Part shown: positions 17,042 through 27,143 of the stretch, one piece after another
Layout of the letters: every line of letters begins with the position of its first letter
How positions within the stretch are numbered: position 1 is the stretch's first letter
From: Betaproteobacteria bacterium
GTDB lineage: Bacteria > Pseudomonadota > Gammaproteobacteria > Burkholderiales > Rhodocyclaceae
Reading direction: 5' to 3'
Assembly (NCBI GenBank): GCA_009777245.1
Contig: WRMF01000003.1
Span: forward strand, 62,001 to 126,000
Length of the DNA: 64,000 nucleotides
Notes under the pieces: model-generated
Told to the model about the DNA's origin: nothing
Seen by the model: only the letters and a program-made list of their open reading frames with translations
Database searches by the model: none
Position numbers and translations under genes: made by a program

Positions 17042-17746
17042 TCAAGGACTAACAAGAATCGTGCCATCCGGCTGGGCTATGCCTGAGACCACAATGCCGG
17101 AAACGGTTCGCGCCTGCGCGACCTGTCCTGCACTGGCACGGTTCAGCGCCCGGCCTTCATTGGTAGCGGAAAATCCTTCTCCGTGAAACACCAGACGCAC
17201 AGTCTGTCCCTGCTGTATGACCACCGGCGCGGCAAGCTGCTCCGCCCTTAACGGCTGTCCCGCCTGAAGAGAAAGACGCAAGGTCTTGCCGATAGCTTCT
17301 TCCGGGTTGCCGATAACTCCGGCAGGCAGGGACGAGGCGTCGGCAGTCCGCACAATCCAGTCCCCCGGCTGCAAAATCCGCCCGGCGGGAAGAGAGACGG
17401 CAGCGGCAAGGTAAGACCGCTCAATGGCAATTTTTACCGGAACAAAAATACTCCAGCGGGAAGGCGAAAGGCAACGAACTCCTACCTGAGTCTGCCCTGC
17501 CAGACGGCTGACATCCATGCCGACCGGCAAATAAGGCTGCAAGGTTGTGCAAGCGGGCAAACGCAGGCGAGGATCAACCGGCCCCGCCACGACGCTTTGC
17601 AATCCGGGCTGCTCGCCAAGCGTGTCGCGGACAAATTCTTCCACCTGCCGCAGCATGGCATCATTCGCCGCCCATGCGGGAACACAAAACAGGAGAGGAA
17701 CAACGCAGCGAGAAATGAAAGCGAGCCGGAAAAAACGCGCGCTCAC
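17042..17746 (-). CDS. flgA: Flagellar P-ring assembly chaperone FlgA
   Basis: FlgA is a periplasmic protein that helps P-ring (FlgI) assembly. The GTG at 17746 overlaps the stop of the ParA-like gene (GTGA) and gives a signal peptide (FRLAFISRCVVPLLFCVPAWA) and a 234-residue protein. The mature part has the SAF-type fold region with LPAGRILQPGDW and VIQQGQTVRLVFHGEGFS, followed by the C-terminal RTVSGIVV block typical of FlgA. A longer frame starting at 17776 would hide the signal peptide. It precedes flgM and flgN. Confidence 0.93.
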   Translation of the reverse strand: MSARFFRLAFISRCVVPLLFCVPAWAANDAMLRQVEEFVRDTLGEQPGLQSVVAGPVDPRLRLPACTTLQPYLPVGMDVSRLAGQTQVGVRCLSPSRWSIFVPVKIAIERSYLAAAVSLPAGRILQPGDWIVRTADASSLPAGVIGNPEEAIGKTLRLSLQAGQPLRAEQLAAPVVIQQGQTVRLVFHGEGFSATNEGRALNRASAGQVAQARTVSGIVVSGIAQPDGTILVSP

Positions 17747-18360
17747 TTCCTGATCCACTCCAGCAATTTCTGCCATTGCTCAGTATCGCGCCGATTGCGG
17801 CTCTTGGGCGGATCAAAAACGGTCTGCCCGACAGCGGCGACATTGACGTAATTTTGCGTGCTGCGAATATACGCAAGAATGGGAATGTCGAAGTGGCGCA
17901 AAAACTCTTCCAACATGCCTGCGGCGCGGGTTCTGGGGTCAATCCGCATCGCGGCGATGCCGATCTTCGCCATGCGCCCGCCCAAATCCTGCCTTAAGGC
18001 GCTCAAAAAATCCTCGGTCGCCGCCATGTCGAAAATGGACGGCACAACCGGGATAATCACCCGATCAACCGCGCGCATAAAATCGTTCAGCTTGTAGCCC
18101 TGAAAGCCGGCGGGCGCGTCCAGCACAACCCAGTTCGGGTCGCGCGGCATGGAAACCGACATCTGATTGCCGCCGAAATAGCCGGTGATAGCGGGCAATT
18201 CAGGCTCGCGAAAAGCCAGCCAGCGAAGCGCCGATTGCTGCCGATCAAGGTCGCAAAGACAAACATCTTCGCCCTCGTTGGCGAAATAACCGGCCAGATT
18301 GGTCGCCAGCGTTGTTTTGCCTGAACCGCCCTTGGGATTTGCCACCATTATCGCGCGCAT
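17743..18360 (-). CDS. Small ParA/MinD-type ATPase
   Basis: The 205-residue protein starts MRAIMVANPKGGSGKTTLAT, with the deviant Walker A motif KGGSGKTT at residues 10-17. VCLCDLDRQQSALRW is the A-prime/switch region, and WVVLDAPAG is Walker B. It is shorter than typical partition ParA proteins and lacks a DNA-binding N-terminus. No parB lies nearby. It is translationally coupled to flgA, so a role in placing or counting polar structures is possible but unproven. It is not an obvious FlhG, because the N-terminal activator motif of FlhG is absent. The start at 18360 is chosen because the frame upstream (to 18501) lies in the intergenic region. Confidence 0.85.
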   Translation of the reverse strand: MRAIMVANPKGGSGKTTLATNLAGYFANEGEDVCLCDLDRQQSALRWLAFREPELPAITGYFGGNQMSVSMPRDPNWVVLDAPAGFQGYKLNDFMRAVDRVIIPVVPSIFDMAATEDFLSALRQDLGGRMAKIGIAAMRIDPRTRAAGMLEEFLRHFDIPILAYIRSTQNYVNVAAVGQTVFDPPKSRNRRDTEQWQKLLEWIRK

Positions 18361-18391
18361 AACCGCCCCTTTAGAGACTGAAAACATAATC

Positions 18392-18420
18392 ATTATAAGC
18401 CATGATAAGCAGAAAAAAAG
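18392..18420 (-). promoter_or_regulatory. Possible sigma-70 promoter for the ParA-like gene and flgA
   Basis: A perfect TATAAT is read on the minus strand at 18392-18397, about 32 bases before the ATG. The -35 region (CTTTTT) is poor, so this is tentative. Confidence 0.35.
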
Positions 18421-18507
18421 CGCGGCGAATCGAACAGAACGCTCTTTTCTTCCCGATAGTCGAAGGAAAGCGGGTAAAATCAAACCCCCTTCTTCCATCA
18501 TATCGCT

Positions 18508-19755
18508 GTGTCATTGCCTTACGAAATCCTGATCGGCTTGCGCTACCTTCGCGCGCGCAGGAAAAATCACTTTATTTCCTTCATTTCCTTCAGCTCCATG
18601 TTTTGCATGGCGCTGGGCGTGACCGCGCTAATCGTGGTGCTCTCCGTCATGAACGGGTTTCAGAAGGAAGTCCGAGACCGCATCCTTAGCGCGGTTTCAC
18701 ACGCGCAAATCGAAGGGATAGGCAGACAACTGCCAAACTGGCAGGAAGCTCTGGCAAAAGCCGCCGAACATCCCGAAGTAATCGCTGCCGCGCCCTACAT
18801 TGAAGGCCAGGGGATGCTGATGGCGAACCAGACGGCGCGGGGCGTAATCGCGCGCGGCGTCATGCCAGAGATGGAATCGGCAGTGACTGATTTTGTCGGA
18901 AATATGCTATTCGGCAGTCTGGATGAATTGCGACCCGGCGAGTTCGGCGTCGTCATTGGAGTTGATCTTGCCCGTTCCCTCTGGCTTCACAAGGGCGACA
19001 AAGTAACCCTGATGATCCCGCAAGGGACGATTACTGCAATCGGCATGGTGCCGCGCTTGCGAACCTTCACCGTGACCGGAATTTTCAACATGGGCATGTC
19101 CGAGTACGACAGCGCCCTGGCTCTGATTCATCTGGAAGATGCCAGCCGCCTCTATCAGATTGAAGCGGGAGCAAGCGGGATTCGTCTGAAACTGGAAAAT
19201 TTGTTCGCCGCGCCGCGCATTGCTTCCGAATTGAGGCAAGGGCTTGCCATTGATGCCTATTACACGGACTGGACGGCAAACCACGCCAATTTTTTCCGCG
19301 CCGTGCAAATCGAAAAGACCATGATGCTGATCATCGTCTCGTTAATCGTGCTGGTTGCTGCCTTCAGTCTGGTTTCCACTCTGGTTATGACCGTGACCGA
19401 CAAGGAATCCGATATTGCCATTCTGCGTACCTTGGGGGCGCGACCCCAAAGCGTCATGACGATTTTTATCGTCCAGGGCGCGATTGTCGGCGGCATCGGC
19501 CTCATTCTGGGTGTGGCGGGCGGCGTGTCATTGACGCTCAACATTGATGTGGTAGTGCCGTTCATCGAAAGTCTGTTGGGCACGAAGTTCCTAGCCAAGG
19601 ATGTGTATCTGATTTCCGACCTGCCCGCCGATTTGCATTGGGACGAAGTGTTCGGCATCAGCCTTTTCTCCTTTACCCTGGCTCTGCTGGCGACGATTTA
19701 TCCAAGCTGGCGGGCTGCCCGCCTGCAACCGGCGGAGGCGCTGCGCTATGAGTAA
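18508..19755 (+). CDS. lolC: Lipoprotein-releasing ABC transporter permease LolC/LolE
   Basis: LolC/E with LolD extracts lipoproteins from the inner membrane and hands them to LolA. The start is GTG at 18508. The 415-residue protein has one N-terminal membrane segment ([20 protein letters not shown]), a large periplasmic domain (about residues 50-265) and three C-terminal segments, including [20 protein letters not shown]. The ending [21 protein letters not shown] is the classic FtsX/LolC tail. Only one permease gene is present, as in bacteria that use a single LolF-like permease, so the C/E assignment is arbitrary. It overlaps lolD by eight bases. Confidence 0.94.
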   Translation: MSLPYEILIGLRYLRARRKNHFISFISFSSMFCMALGVTALIVVLSVMNGFQKEVRDRILSAVSHAQIEGIGRQLPNWQEALAKAAEHPEVIAAAPYIEGQGMLMANQTARGVIARGVMPEMESAVTDFVGNMLFGSLDELRPGEFGVVIGVDLARSLWLHKGDKVTLMIPQGTITAIGMVPRLRTFTVTGIFNMGMSEYDSALALIHLEDASRLYQIEAGASGIRLKLENLFAAPRIASELRQGLAIDAYYTDWTANHANFFRAVQIEKTMMLIIVSLIVLVAAFSLVSTLVMTVTDKESDIAILRTLGARPQSVMTIFIVQGAIVGGIGLILGVAGGVSLTLNIDVVVPFIESLLGTKFLAKDVYLISDLPADLHWDEVFGISLFSFTLALLATIYPSWRAARLQPAEALRYE

Positions 19756-20434
19756 AATCATTCTCGCCACGGCCGCGCTATCCAAATCGTTCGCGCAGGG
19801 AAAAGAAGCAATGCTGACGGTGCTGTCAAAAATCAATTTGGCCGTACATGCGGGCGAGACCATCGCCATTGTGGGCGCTTCCGGCTCCGGCAAAAGCACG
19901 CTCCTGCATCTTCTGGGCGGGCTGGACAAGCCGGATAGCGGCAAGGTCGAGCTGCTGGGACAGGACTTTTTCGCGCTCTCGGAAGCCCTGCGCGGCGACT
20001 GGCGTAATCGGCATCTGGGGTTCATCTATCAGTTCCATCACCTGTTGCCGGAATTTTCCGCGCTGGACAATGTCGCCATGCCGCTCCTGATTCGCCGCGT
20101 CAGGCAAAAGGAAGCGCGGCAAAAAGCGGGAATGATGCTGGAAGCAGTGGGACTTGGCGCGCGCGTTACCCATCGTCCGGGCGAGCTTTCCGGCGGCGAG
20201 CGGCAACGGGCGGCGATTGCCCGCGCGCTCGTGACCGAACCCGACGCGATTCTCGCCGATGAGCCGACCGGCAACCTCGATCGGCAAACCGCCGAAGAAG
20301 TGTTCAATCTCCTTCTCAGACAGGCGAAAGAACGCGCCGCCAGCCTGATTGTGGTAACGCACGCGCCGGAACTGGCCGCCCGCGCGGATCGCATCCTCAC
20401 CCTTTCCGATGGGCGGCTTGAAGACGCTGCGTAA
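19748..20434 (+). CDS. lolD: Lipoprotein-releasing system ATPase LolD
   Basis: This is the ATP-hydrolysing subunit of the Lol exporter. All ABC motifs are intact in the 228 residues: Walker [19 protein letters not shown] near residue 40, the Q-loop [15 protein letters not shown], the signature [15 protein letters not shown], Walker [12 protein letters not shown] and the H-loop VTHAPELA. The [14 protein letters not shown] stretch is characteristic of LolD. It overlaps lolC at its start and comEC at its end, so the three are probably translated in series. Confidence 0.96.
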   Translation: MSKIILATAALSKSFAQGKEAMLTVLSKINLAVHAGETIAIVGASGSGKSTLLHLLGGLDKPDSGKVELLGQDFFALSEALRGDWRNRHLGFIYQFHHLLPEFSALDNVAMPLLIRRVRQKEARQKAGMMLEAVGLGARVTHRPGELSGGERQRAAIARALVTEPDAILADEPTGNLDRQTAEEVFNLLLRQAKERAASLIVVTHAPELAARADRILTLSDGRLEDAA

Positions 20435-22892
20435 GCTGCCATTGTCCGCCGCCGCGACGCGATGGTTTGTCGCGCGAACTGATTGCAGCGCTTCTCCCGG
20501 CGCAGTCGGCAGCGTTTTTCTCATAGCCTTTGCGCTTGCCGTTGCCTCTCTGCAACGACAGGCGGCGCTTCCAGAATCGCCGCTCGCCTGGCTTGCGGCA
20601 GGGCTGGCGTTGACTGCCGCCGCCTGTTTTCTGAAAGGCCGGATTGCCGCGCCCGTCCTGCTCTTCGTCGCTCTTCTGGCAGGAGGCGCGACAGGCTGGG
20701 GATATGCCGCATGGCGGGCGGAAACACGCATCCAGGACAGGCTGGATTCCGCCTGGGAAGGAAAGGATATTCGCGTGATCGGCACGGTAGCTTCATTACC
20801 TGCCGCTTTCGGGCGCGGCGAGCGCTTTCAGTTTCGGGTCGAGCGGACATTGACCGAGGGAGCGCGTCTGCCGGAACGCCTTTGGCTCTCCTATTACGTC
20901 CATTCCGCCCGCGACGCAGCTCGTTTGCCAAAGGCCGGAGAACGCTGGGAATTGACGGCGCGCCTGAAACGACCGCACGGCGGCATGAATCCGCATGGCT
21001 TTGATTACGAGGCATGGCTTTTGGAGCGCAATCTGGGCGCGACCGGCTACGTTCGCCAGACTGAAGCTCCGCGCTTTCTGGAACAGGCGGCCTGGCCGCC
21101 GATGCTTGCCGTCCATCGTCTGCGCTCCTATCTGCGCGATCGGTTTCGGGAAAATCTGGGAGATTCTCGCCCCTACGCCGGAATTTTGATTGCGCTTGCG
21201 GTAGGCGACCAAGGCTCCATCCCCCGAAAGACCTGGGACGCCTTCAATCGAACCGGCACAACGCACCTGATGAGCATTTCCGGCCTGCATGTCACCCTTG
21301 TCGCCGGATTTGCCGGTATGCTGATCGGCGGATTATGGCGACGATACCCCGGACTATGCCGCAGAATGCCCGCGCAACAGGCGGCAATTCTCGGCGGGGC
21401 GTTAATCGCCCTTGCTTACGGGCTTCTCTCTGGCCTTGGCGTACCGGCGCAACGCGCCTGCGTAATGTTGACCGCAGCCGCCATTGCGTTCTTTTGCCGC
21501 CGTCGGGTCGGCATTTTTCGCATCCTCTTGTTGGCGCTATTTTTCGTCCTGCTGGTTGACCCGTGGGCGCCATTGTCGCCCGGTTTCTGGCTTTCCTTCG
21601 GCATAGTCGCCGCGCTTTGCTGGGTCGGGCAACGAATGCTTGCTCCCGCCGAAAAAGATTCGGCAGGATTGTTTACCCGTTTATCGCGCTGGCTACGCCT
21701 TTTTTCAGCAACCCAATGGGCGGCCACTCTGGCAAGCCTGCCATTGCTGCTCCTGTTCTTCCAGCGTTTTCCCCTGCTCTCCCCGTTTGCCAACCTCATC
21801 ATGATCCCCTGGGTGAGTTTTATCATCATCCCGCTGGCGCTTCTGGCCGCATTGTTTGTCTGGCTGCCGCCTTTATCCTGGCTTTTGCTTGCCATTGCCC
21901 ATGCGCTGCTCGTCTGGCCGATGGATTTTTTGTACTGGCTTGCCGCCGCCCCCCAGTTTTCTCCTATTGCCGCGCCGTTCTGGGCAACTTTGGCTGCCGC
22001 TTTGGGCGTAGCCATACTCCTCTTGCCGCGCGGTTTTCCCGGTAAGGCGATAGGGTTTTTGCTGCTTCTTCCTCTTGTGTTCCATCCGCCCGCGCCGTCC
22101 TTGCCGGAAGGAACATTGCGCCTGACGGTGTTTGATGTCGGTCAGGGGCAAGGCGTTCTTCTGGAAACGAAAAACCATAACATGCTGTATGACGCAGGCC
22201 CTGCATATGGCATGGGCGGAAAAGAAAGAACCGATGCCGGAGAGCGGGTTTTGCTGCCTTATCTCGCCGCGCGGGGTATCAAGAGACTCAATGCCGTTGT
22301 CGTCTCCCACAAGGACAGCGACCATGCGGGCGGACTGGAAAGCCTGCGCGCCGGGATTCCGATAGAAACAATTTTCTCGTCCATGCCGGAGATGGAAGAC
22401 GGCAAAATCTGTCGGCAGGGCGATAACTGGCAATGGGACGGGATTCGCTTCGAGTTTCTCCATCCCGGACAAAACCGCGCGCTGCGCGGCGAAAATAACG
22501 ACAGTTGCGTGCTCAAAGCCACCGCGCCGGGCGGGAGATTGTTATTCACCGGCGACATTGACAGGCGCATGGAAAGACGACTGCTCGCCGAACAACGCGA
22601 GAGCCTGTCCGCTGAAATTATGCTCATGCCGCACCACGGCAGCCGAAACTCATCTTCCTGGCCTTTTGTCGCGGCAGTCGGCCCGGAATGGGCGCTTGTT
22701 TCCGTAGGCTACAAAAATCGCTTTTCCCACCCCCATCCTGAAGTGGTGGAACGCTATGAAACGCTGGATGCCACCCTGCTCCGCACGGATTACGACGGGG
22801 CTCTGACCCTGACCGTCCATCCGACCGTCATCAAGGCTGAACGCTACCGCGAACAGGCAAGGCGCTACTGGCGCTCTTTCAGACGGGAATAA
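20409..22892 (+). CDS. comEC: DNA uptake channel protein ComEC/Rec2
   Basis: ComEC carries single-stranded DNA across the inner membrane during natural transformation. The 827-residue chain has an N-terminal DUF4131-type region, the Competence domain with [18 protein letters not shown] near residue 285, and many hydrophobic segments (about 210-560). A C-terminal metallo-beta-lactamase-like domain has [24 protein letters not shown] and [11 protein letters not shown]. The ATG at 20409 lies within lolD (26-base overlap). The gene appears complete and so could be functional. Together with the pilin near 27 kb it supports competence. Confidence 0.94.
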   Translation: MGGLKTLRKLPLSAAATRWFVARTDCSASPGAVGSVFLIAFALAVASLQRQAALPESPLAWLAAGLALTAAACFLKGRIAAPVLLFVALLAGGATGWGYAAWRAETRIQDRLDSAWEGKDIRVIGTVASLPAAFGRGERFQFRVERTLTEGARLPERLWLSYYVHSARDAARLPKAGERWELTARLKRPHGGMNPHGFDYEAWLLERNLGATGYVRQTEAPRFLEQAAWPPMLAVHRLRSYLRDRFRENLGDSRPYAGILIALAVGDQGSIPRKTWDAFNRTGTTHLMSISGLHVTLVAGFAGMLIGGLWRRYPGLCRRMPAQQAAILGGALIALAYGLLSGLGVPAQRACVMLTAAAIAFFCRRRVGIFRILLLALFFVLLVDPWAPLSPGFWLSFGIVAALCWVGQRMLAPAEKDSAGLFTRLSRWLRLFSATQWAATLASLPLLLLFFQRFPLLSPFANLIMIPWVSFIIIPLALLAALFVWLPPLSWLLLAIAHALLVWPMDFLYWLAAAPQFSPIAAPFWATLAAALGVAILLLPRGFPGKAIGFLLLLPLVFHPPAPSLPEGTLRLTVFDVGQGQGVLLETKNHNMLYDAGPAYGMGGKERTDAGERVLLPYLAARGIKRLNAVVVSHKDSDHAGGLESLRAGIPIETIFSSMPEMEDGKICRQGDNWQWDGIRFEFLHPGQNRALRGENNDSCVLKATAPGGRLLFTGDIDRRMERRLLAEQRESLSAEIMLMPHHGSRNSSSWPFVAAVGPEWALVSVGYKNRFSHPHPEVVERYETLDATLLRTDYDGALTLTVHPTVIKAERYREQARRYWRSFRRE

Positions 22893-22925
22893 TCTACCGC
22901 CCGCAAGATGCTGTCAGCAAGGCGC

Positions 22926-24080
22926 TCAGGCGGCTTTCAACGCCTCGGCCTTGTCCAGCGCCTCCCAGGTAAATTCCGGCTCGTCGCGGCCAAAGTGTCC
23001 GTAAGCGGCGGTCTTTCGGTAAATTGGGCGCAAGAGATCAAGCATATCTACAATCCCTCGCGGGCGTAAATCAAAGTTGGCGCGCACAATGTTCGTCAGC
23101 CGCTCGATGGGCAGTTTGCCGGTGTCGAAGGTTTCCAGCATGATCGAGGTCGGCTCGGCGACTCCGATAGCATAGGAAATCTGAACCAGACAGCGTTCCG
23201 CCAAGCCCGCCGCGACAATGTTTTTCGCAATGTAACGGGCGGCATATGCAGCGGAACGATCGACCTTGGAAGGATCCTTGCCGGAAAACGCGCCGCCGCC
23301 ATGCGGAGCCGCGCCGCCGTAAGTATCAACGATGATTTTCCGCCCGGTCATGCCGCAATCGCCCATCGGGCCGCCCACCACAAAACGCCCGGTAGGATTT
23401 ACCAGATACCGGATGTCGCCCTTTATGAACCTGCCGGGCAAAACAGGCTTGATTATTTCTTCGATCACCGCTTCGCGCAGGGTGGCAAGCTCAATGTCAG
23501 GAGCGTGCTGGGTTGACAGAACCACGGTGTCAATGGAATCCGGCTTGCCATCAACATAACGGATTGTGACTTGCGATTTGGCGTCCGGGCGCAGCCAGGA
23601 CATACGCCCGTCCTTTCGCAGATGGCTCTGCCGCTCTACCAGACGATGCGCCAGATAAATGGGCAGCGGCATAAAAACCGGAGTTTCGCTGCATGCGTAG
23701 CCAAACATCATTCCCTGGTCGCCCGCGCCCTGATTCAAATGGTCGTCATGGGCGCGATCCACGCCCTGGGCAATATCCGGGCTTTGCTTGTCGTAAGCGA
23801 CCAGAACAGCGCAACCCTTGTGATCAATGCCGTATTCGGTATTGTCGTAGCCGATCGAACGGATCGTGTCCCTTGTCAACTGGATATAATCCACATTGGC
23901 GCTGGTTGTGATTTCTCCGGCGAGAACGACAAGCCCTGTATTGCAAAGCGTCTCGGCGGCAACGCGCCCGGTGGGGTCTTCAGCCAGAATAGCGTCCAGA
24001 ACCGCATCTGAAATCTGGTCGGCGACCTTGTCGGGATGGCCTTCGGAAACTGATTCCGAAGTAAAGAGATAATGGTTCAT
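22926..24080 (-). CDS. metK: S-adenosylmethionine synthase
   Basis: MetK makes S-adenosylmethionine from methionine and ATP. The 384-residue length is normal. Signature motifs are [20 protein letters not shown] at the N-terminus, [12 protein letters not shown] near residue 120, and [19 protein letters not shown] near residue 260, the P-loop-like signature. The ATG at 24080 has AGGGAG seven bases upstream. A stem-loop overlaps that box (see the separate entry), which hints at translational control. It is transcribed alone, divergent from the acyltransferase genes. Confidence 0.97.
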   Translation of the reverse strand: MNHYLFTSESVSEGHPDKVADQISDAVLDAILAEDPTGRVAAETLCNTGLVVLAGEITTSANVDYIQLTRDTIRSIGYDNTEYGIDHKGCAVLVAYDKQSPDIAQGVDRAHDDHLNQGAGDQGMMFGYACSETPVFMPLPIYLAHRLVERQSHLRKDGRMSWLRPDAKSQVTIRYVDGKPDSIDTVVLSTQHAPDIELATLREAVIEEIIKPVLPGRFIKGDIRYLVNPTGRFVVGGPMGDCGMTGRKIIVDTYGGAAPHGGGAFSGKDPSKVDRSAAYAARYIAKNIVAAGLAERCLVQISYAIGVAEPTSIMLETFDTGKLPIERLTNIVRANFDLRPRGIVDMLDLLRPIYRKTAAYGHFGRDEPEFTWEALDKAEALKAA

Positions 24081-24087
24081 AAAAAAA

Positions 24088-24129
24088 CTCCCTGGGTCTT
24101 ATTGTCCGGCGTAACCGGCTCCGACCCAA
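24088..24129 (-). promoter_or_regulatory. Stem-loop in the metK leader, touching the ribosome binding site
   Basis: On the RNA strand TTGGGTC pairs with GACCCAG, enclosing an inner hairpin CCGG-TTACG-CCGG. The 3' arm runs into the AGGGAG box of metK. I do not recognise a described SAM or SAH riboswitch in it. A regulatory role is inferred from position only. Confidence 0.4.
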
Positions 24130-24245
24130 CGAGCGGCGACGCTTTAGCAGAATTTCTGGTTCGCCCTGCAAGTTGTCTGCTTAACTCGGCGAAGTGTTAA
24201 TCTTCGCCTGTTTTTTAATTTTTCGCAATTTTTATTTTCGCCATC

Positions 24246-25133
24246 ATGCTGCTGTTCTTCCGTTTTCTGGCTTTGCTGCCGTTAAAGCTGTTGCACGCTC
24301 TGGGCGCGGCGGCGGGGCTTCTCGTCTATGCGCTATCATCGCGCTACCGCCGCCATTTGCGGGAAAACATGGCGGGCGCGGGCATTCCGGCGACGCTTCG
24401 TCTGGCAGTGGCGCGGGAAGCAGGCAAGCAGTCGCTGGAGACCATCAAAATCTGGATGAATTTGCAGGAAGAAGCAGTCGCCATGATTCGGGAAATCAAA
24501 GGGCTGGATTGCCTAAATGCGGCGCTTGCCGAAGCAAAGGAGTCAGGACGGGGTATTCTGTATCTGACGCCGCATCTCGGATGTTTTGAGATTACCGCCC
24601 AGTATCTGGCTTTCGCCTTCGGCGACATTACCGTGCTCTATCGTCCGCCTCGCTATCGGGCGTTGCAAACATTGATTCTCGCCGGACGCAAACGTGATTG
24701 TTTGCATTTGGCGGCAGCGGACATTAGCGGAGTTCGCGCGCTCATCCGGGCATTGAAACGGGGCGAGGCGGTAGGCTTGCTGCCCGATCAGACGCCTCGC
24801 GCCGGCGAAGGAGCATGGCTTGATTTTTTTGGACGCCATGCTTACACCATGACGCTTGCGGCGCGTCTTTCCGAAGCGGCAGGCGTAACATTGCTGGTGT
24901 GGGGGGAGCGCCTGCCGCAAGGGCAGGGATTCCGTCTCCATTTTTCCCGTCCCGCGTCTCCCCTGAAAGGAGATACCATTACACGAGCGCGGCAAATAAA
25001 CAGGGAAATCGAAAATCTGGTGCGCTGCTGTCCAAGCCAGTATCTTTGGGGATACAACCGCTACAAGGAGAGCAGAAACATGACGGCAAAACCAACGGAA
25101 GCACCAAACAATATCATTGAACCCCCGACCTGA
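24246..25133 (+). CDS. Lysophospholipid/lipid A acyltransferase, LpxL/LpxM family (first copy)
   Basis: The family adds secondary acyl chains to lipid A precursors at the inner membrane. The 295-residue protein has an N-terminal membrane anchor (LLFFRFLALLPLKLLHALGA), the catalytic H-x4-D/E motif as H-LGCF-E near residue 104, and conserved VLYRPPRYRALQTLI and GLLPDQTPRAGEGAWLDFFG blocks. The C-terminal extension of about 20 residues (after YNRYK) is of low complexity. The partner gene follows six bases downstream. The acyl chain and acceptor position cannot be told from the sequence. Confidence 0.92.
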   Translation: MLLFFRFLALLPLKLLHALGAAAGLLVYALSSRYRRHLRENMAGAGIPATLRLAVAREAGKQSLETIKIWMNLQEEAVAMIREIKGLDCLNAALAEAKESGRGILYLTPHLGCFEITAQYLAFAFGDITVLYRPPRYRALQTLILAGRKRDCLHLAAADISGVRALIRALKRGEAVGLLPDQTPRAGEGAWLDFFGRHAYTMTLAARLSEAAGVTLLVWGERLPQGQGFRLHFSRPASPLKGDTITRARQINREIENLVRCCPSQYLWGYNRYKESRNMTAKPTEAPNNIIEPPT

Positions 25134-25139
25134 AATCCG

Positions 25140-26039
25140 ATGAACCCCGTCCGCTCTTTTATCCGAGACAGCTTTGCCCGCCTCGTTCTGGCGTCGCTCT
25201 GGCTGCTCCATTGGCTACCGTTGCCACTGTTGCGTAAGGTCGGTTTTTTGCTGGGCGTTGCCTTTTTTCATGGCGCGCGCGTTCGTCGGGAAATCGCCGC
25301 AATCAACCTCAAACTTTGTTTTCCGGATATGGATGAGGCGGAAAGGGCGCGGCTCCTGCGGCGGCATTTCGTTGTTTTTTCGCAAAGTATGCTTGATCGC
25401 TCCTTGTTCTGGTGGGCATCCCCGGCGCGGCTTTCCCGAATTCTTGAACTGCGAGGATGGGAAAATATCATCCGTTCCGACAAAGCTCCAACTTTGTTGC
25501 TTGCGCCGCATTTTGCCGGACTGGACGCAGGCGGGGTGGCGATCACGATGCGAATCTCCGGAATCAGCATGTATTCCCGCCAGAAACGACAGCCGGTTTT
25601 CGATCAAGCGATTTTCAAAGGCAGAATGCGCTTCAATCAGCCGATCCTCATTTCCCGTAAGGAAGGCATACGCCGCGCCATAAAGGCGATGAAAGATGGA
25701 CTGCCGTTCTATTATTTGCCCGATATGGATTTGGGACGCGAAGAATCAATCTTTGTGCCTTTTTTCGGGGTTATGGCGGCAACTGTGCCCGGCGTTTCCC
25801 GCCTTGTCCGGTTGACAGGCGCAAGGGTTGTACCGGTCATCACCCGCATGACAGGAAAGGGTTATACGATTGATTGCCTGCCCCCCTGGGAAAACTTTCC
25901 CGGCGAGAGCGTGGAAGCGGATACCTTGTTCATGAATCGTTTTATTGAAGAGAGCGTCCTTGCCATGCCGGAGCAATATCACTGGCTGCATAAACGGTTC
26001 AAGACCCGTCCGCCAGGAGAGGAGAAATTTTACCCATGA
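25140..26039 (+). CDS. Lysophospholipid/lipid A acyltransferase, LpxL/LpxM family (second copy)
   Basis: The 299-residue protein has an N-terminal hydrophobic anchor (FARLVLASLWLLHWLPLPLL), the H-x4-D motif in APHFAGLDAGG near residue 125, YSRQKRQPVFDQAIFKGR, and YYLPDMDLGREESIFVPFFG, the conserved DMDxGxxxSxFVPFFG block of LpxL/HtrB. It differs clearly from the copy before it, so the pair may add two different acyl chains. It overlaps the GNAT gene by four bases (ATGA), suggesting a three-gene unit. Confidence 0.93.
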   Translation: MNPVRSFIRDSFARLVLASLWLLHWLPLPLLRKVGFLLGVAFFHGARVRREIAAINLKLCFPDMDEAERARLLRRHFVVFSQSMLDRSLFWWASPARLSRILELRGWENIIRSDKAPTLLLAPHFAGLDAGGVAITMRISGISMYSRQKRQPVFDQAIFKGRMRFNQPILISRKEGIRRAIKAMKDGLPFYYLPDMDLGREESIFVPFFGVMAATVPGVSRLVRLTGARVVPVITRMTGKGYTIDCLPPWENFPGESVEADTLFMNRFIEESVLAMPEQYHWLHKRFKTRPPGEEKFYP

Positions 26040-26539
26040 CCGACATAGAAATTCGCCCCGCAGGGCAGGAAGACGCGCCTCTTATTGCGCGGCTGGCGCG
26101 GGAAATCTGGTGGAATGCCTACCCGGACATCATTCCTGACGGGCAGATCGAATTCATGCTGGCGAATCGTTACGACCCTGCCAGGCTTTGCGACGACATG
26201 ATTGATCCGGAAAAATGGATTGATATGGCATTCCTGGCCGGACAGTTCATCGGCTTTGCAGCCTGTGAAATATCCAAAGGAGAATACAAGCTCGACAAGC
26301 TCTATGTCCATCCCGACCGGCAGCAACAAGGCGTAGGAGGCGCGCTTATCCGGCATGTCCTGGAGCGGGCGCGAAAACTGGCCTATCCGGCCATGATCCT
26401 TGCCGTAAACAGGCGCAACGAAAAGGCGATTGCCGCCTATACAAAACTCGGCTTTACCGTGCGCGAAACGCTTGTCACCGACATCGGACACGGGTTTGTC
26501 ATGGACGATTACATTATGGAGTTACGAGTTGGCGGATAG
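26036..26539 (+). CDS. GNAT-family N-acetyltransferase
   Basis: The 167-residue protein has the GNAT acetyl-CoA site LYVHPDRQQQGVGGALIRHV (R/Q-x-x-G-x-G/A) near residues 90-110, preceded by the beta-strand KLDKLYV, and the C-terminal LAVNRRNEKAIAAYTKLGF block. The substrate is unknown. The N-terminus begins IEIRPAGQEDAPLIARLARE, the usual GNAT opening. It overlaps the acyltransferase gene upstream. The stop lies four bases before a MITE-like repeat. Confidence 0.9.
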   Translation: MTDIEIRPAGQEDAPLIARLAREIWWNAYPDIIPDGQIEFMLANRYDPARLCDDMIDPEKWIDMAFLAGQFIGFAACEISKGEYKLDKLYVHPDRQQQGVGGALIRHVLERARKLAYPAMILAVNRRNEKAIAAYTKLGFTVRETLVTDIGHGFVMDDYIMELRVGG

Positions 26540-26543
26540 GCGC

Positions 26544-26976
26544 TATAGCGTTTTCCTTGAACACGCATTGAGCGCAATCCTTGCCATTTATGGCGAGGTG
26601 AGCGAGAATCCAGTAGGTAACTGGCTGCCATGACATATTTCCAGAACAGGACAGGAGCGGCATTTCAATGCGGAAAGGCCAGCAAAACGCAGTGGCTTTG
26701 CTGGATTCCAGCCTTCACGAGAATGACGTATGATTATATGCGGGAGTACGGCTGGCGGAGCGGGGTTGTCTCCCCTCTCTCGCTTGCGGGAGAGGGGTTG
26801 GGGGAGAGGGTTTAAGGGTTGCAGATTCAGGAAGCATCAATTTCAAACTGACCCGCTGCCCATCCCAGCCTTTGGCTATGCCGCTAGTGATCACCCTCTC
26901 CCACTCGCGGCGCAGCCACACACGGTAGAGGGGAACACTCTCCCTTATAGTCACGTTATTTGCGGAAAACACTATA
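26544..26976. repeat. MITE-like repeat region, copy 2 (composite)
   Basis: The left end TATAGCGTTTTCC (26544-26556) and the right end TTATTTGCGGAAAACACTATA (26956-26976) match the element seen at 16032. The inside is a mosaic: part of the structured repeat family (26568-26608), a decayed GGATTCCAGCCTTC.CGAGAATGACG segment (26702-26727), and a CCCCTCTCTCGC/GCGGGAGAGGGG hairpin region near 26770-26815. No gene is supported in it. Several insertions into one another seem to have built it up. Confidence 0.65.
26568..26608 (+). repeat. Structured dispersed repeat, copy A (partial)
   Basis: TTGAGCGCAATCCTTGCCAT-TT-ATGGCGAGGTGAGCGAGA is shared with copies at 42783 and 56902. The CCTTGCCAT/ATGGCGAGG arms form a hairpin. 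The 3' part with the GAGGAATCCCC hairpin is missing here. Confidence 0.7.
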
Positions 26977-27127
26977 AAACCAATACAAGGCCTGCTTGGC
27001 GGATGTACGCATACCGCTTATCGTGTTAGAATGAAAGTATGTCGTTTGACGAGATGCGGTTCAAGTGAACGACTTGCAATACTCTCACCACCATTACGCA
27101 TGGTATTTTTCAACTTGGCATGAAATC

Positions 27128-27143
27128 GGAGGAACACTATATG
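27128..27143 (+). promoter_or_regulatory. Ribosome binding site and ATG of the pilin leader
   Basis: GGAGG at 27128-27132 is followed after eight bases by ATG at 27141. This is the only good initiation signal ahead of the pilin and decides where translation begins. Confidence 0.8.

Noticed and set aside
24081..24190. SAH or SAM-I/II riboswitch upstream of metK
   Set aside because: The conserved cores of those classes are not seen. Only a simple stem-loop is supported.
27116..27136. Sigma-54 promoter just upstream of the pilin (TTGGCATG)
   Set aside because: The -12 TTGC element is missing at the required distance.
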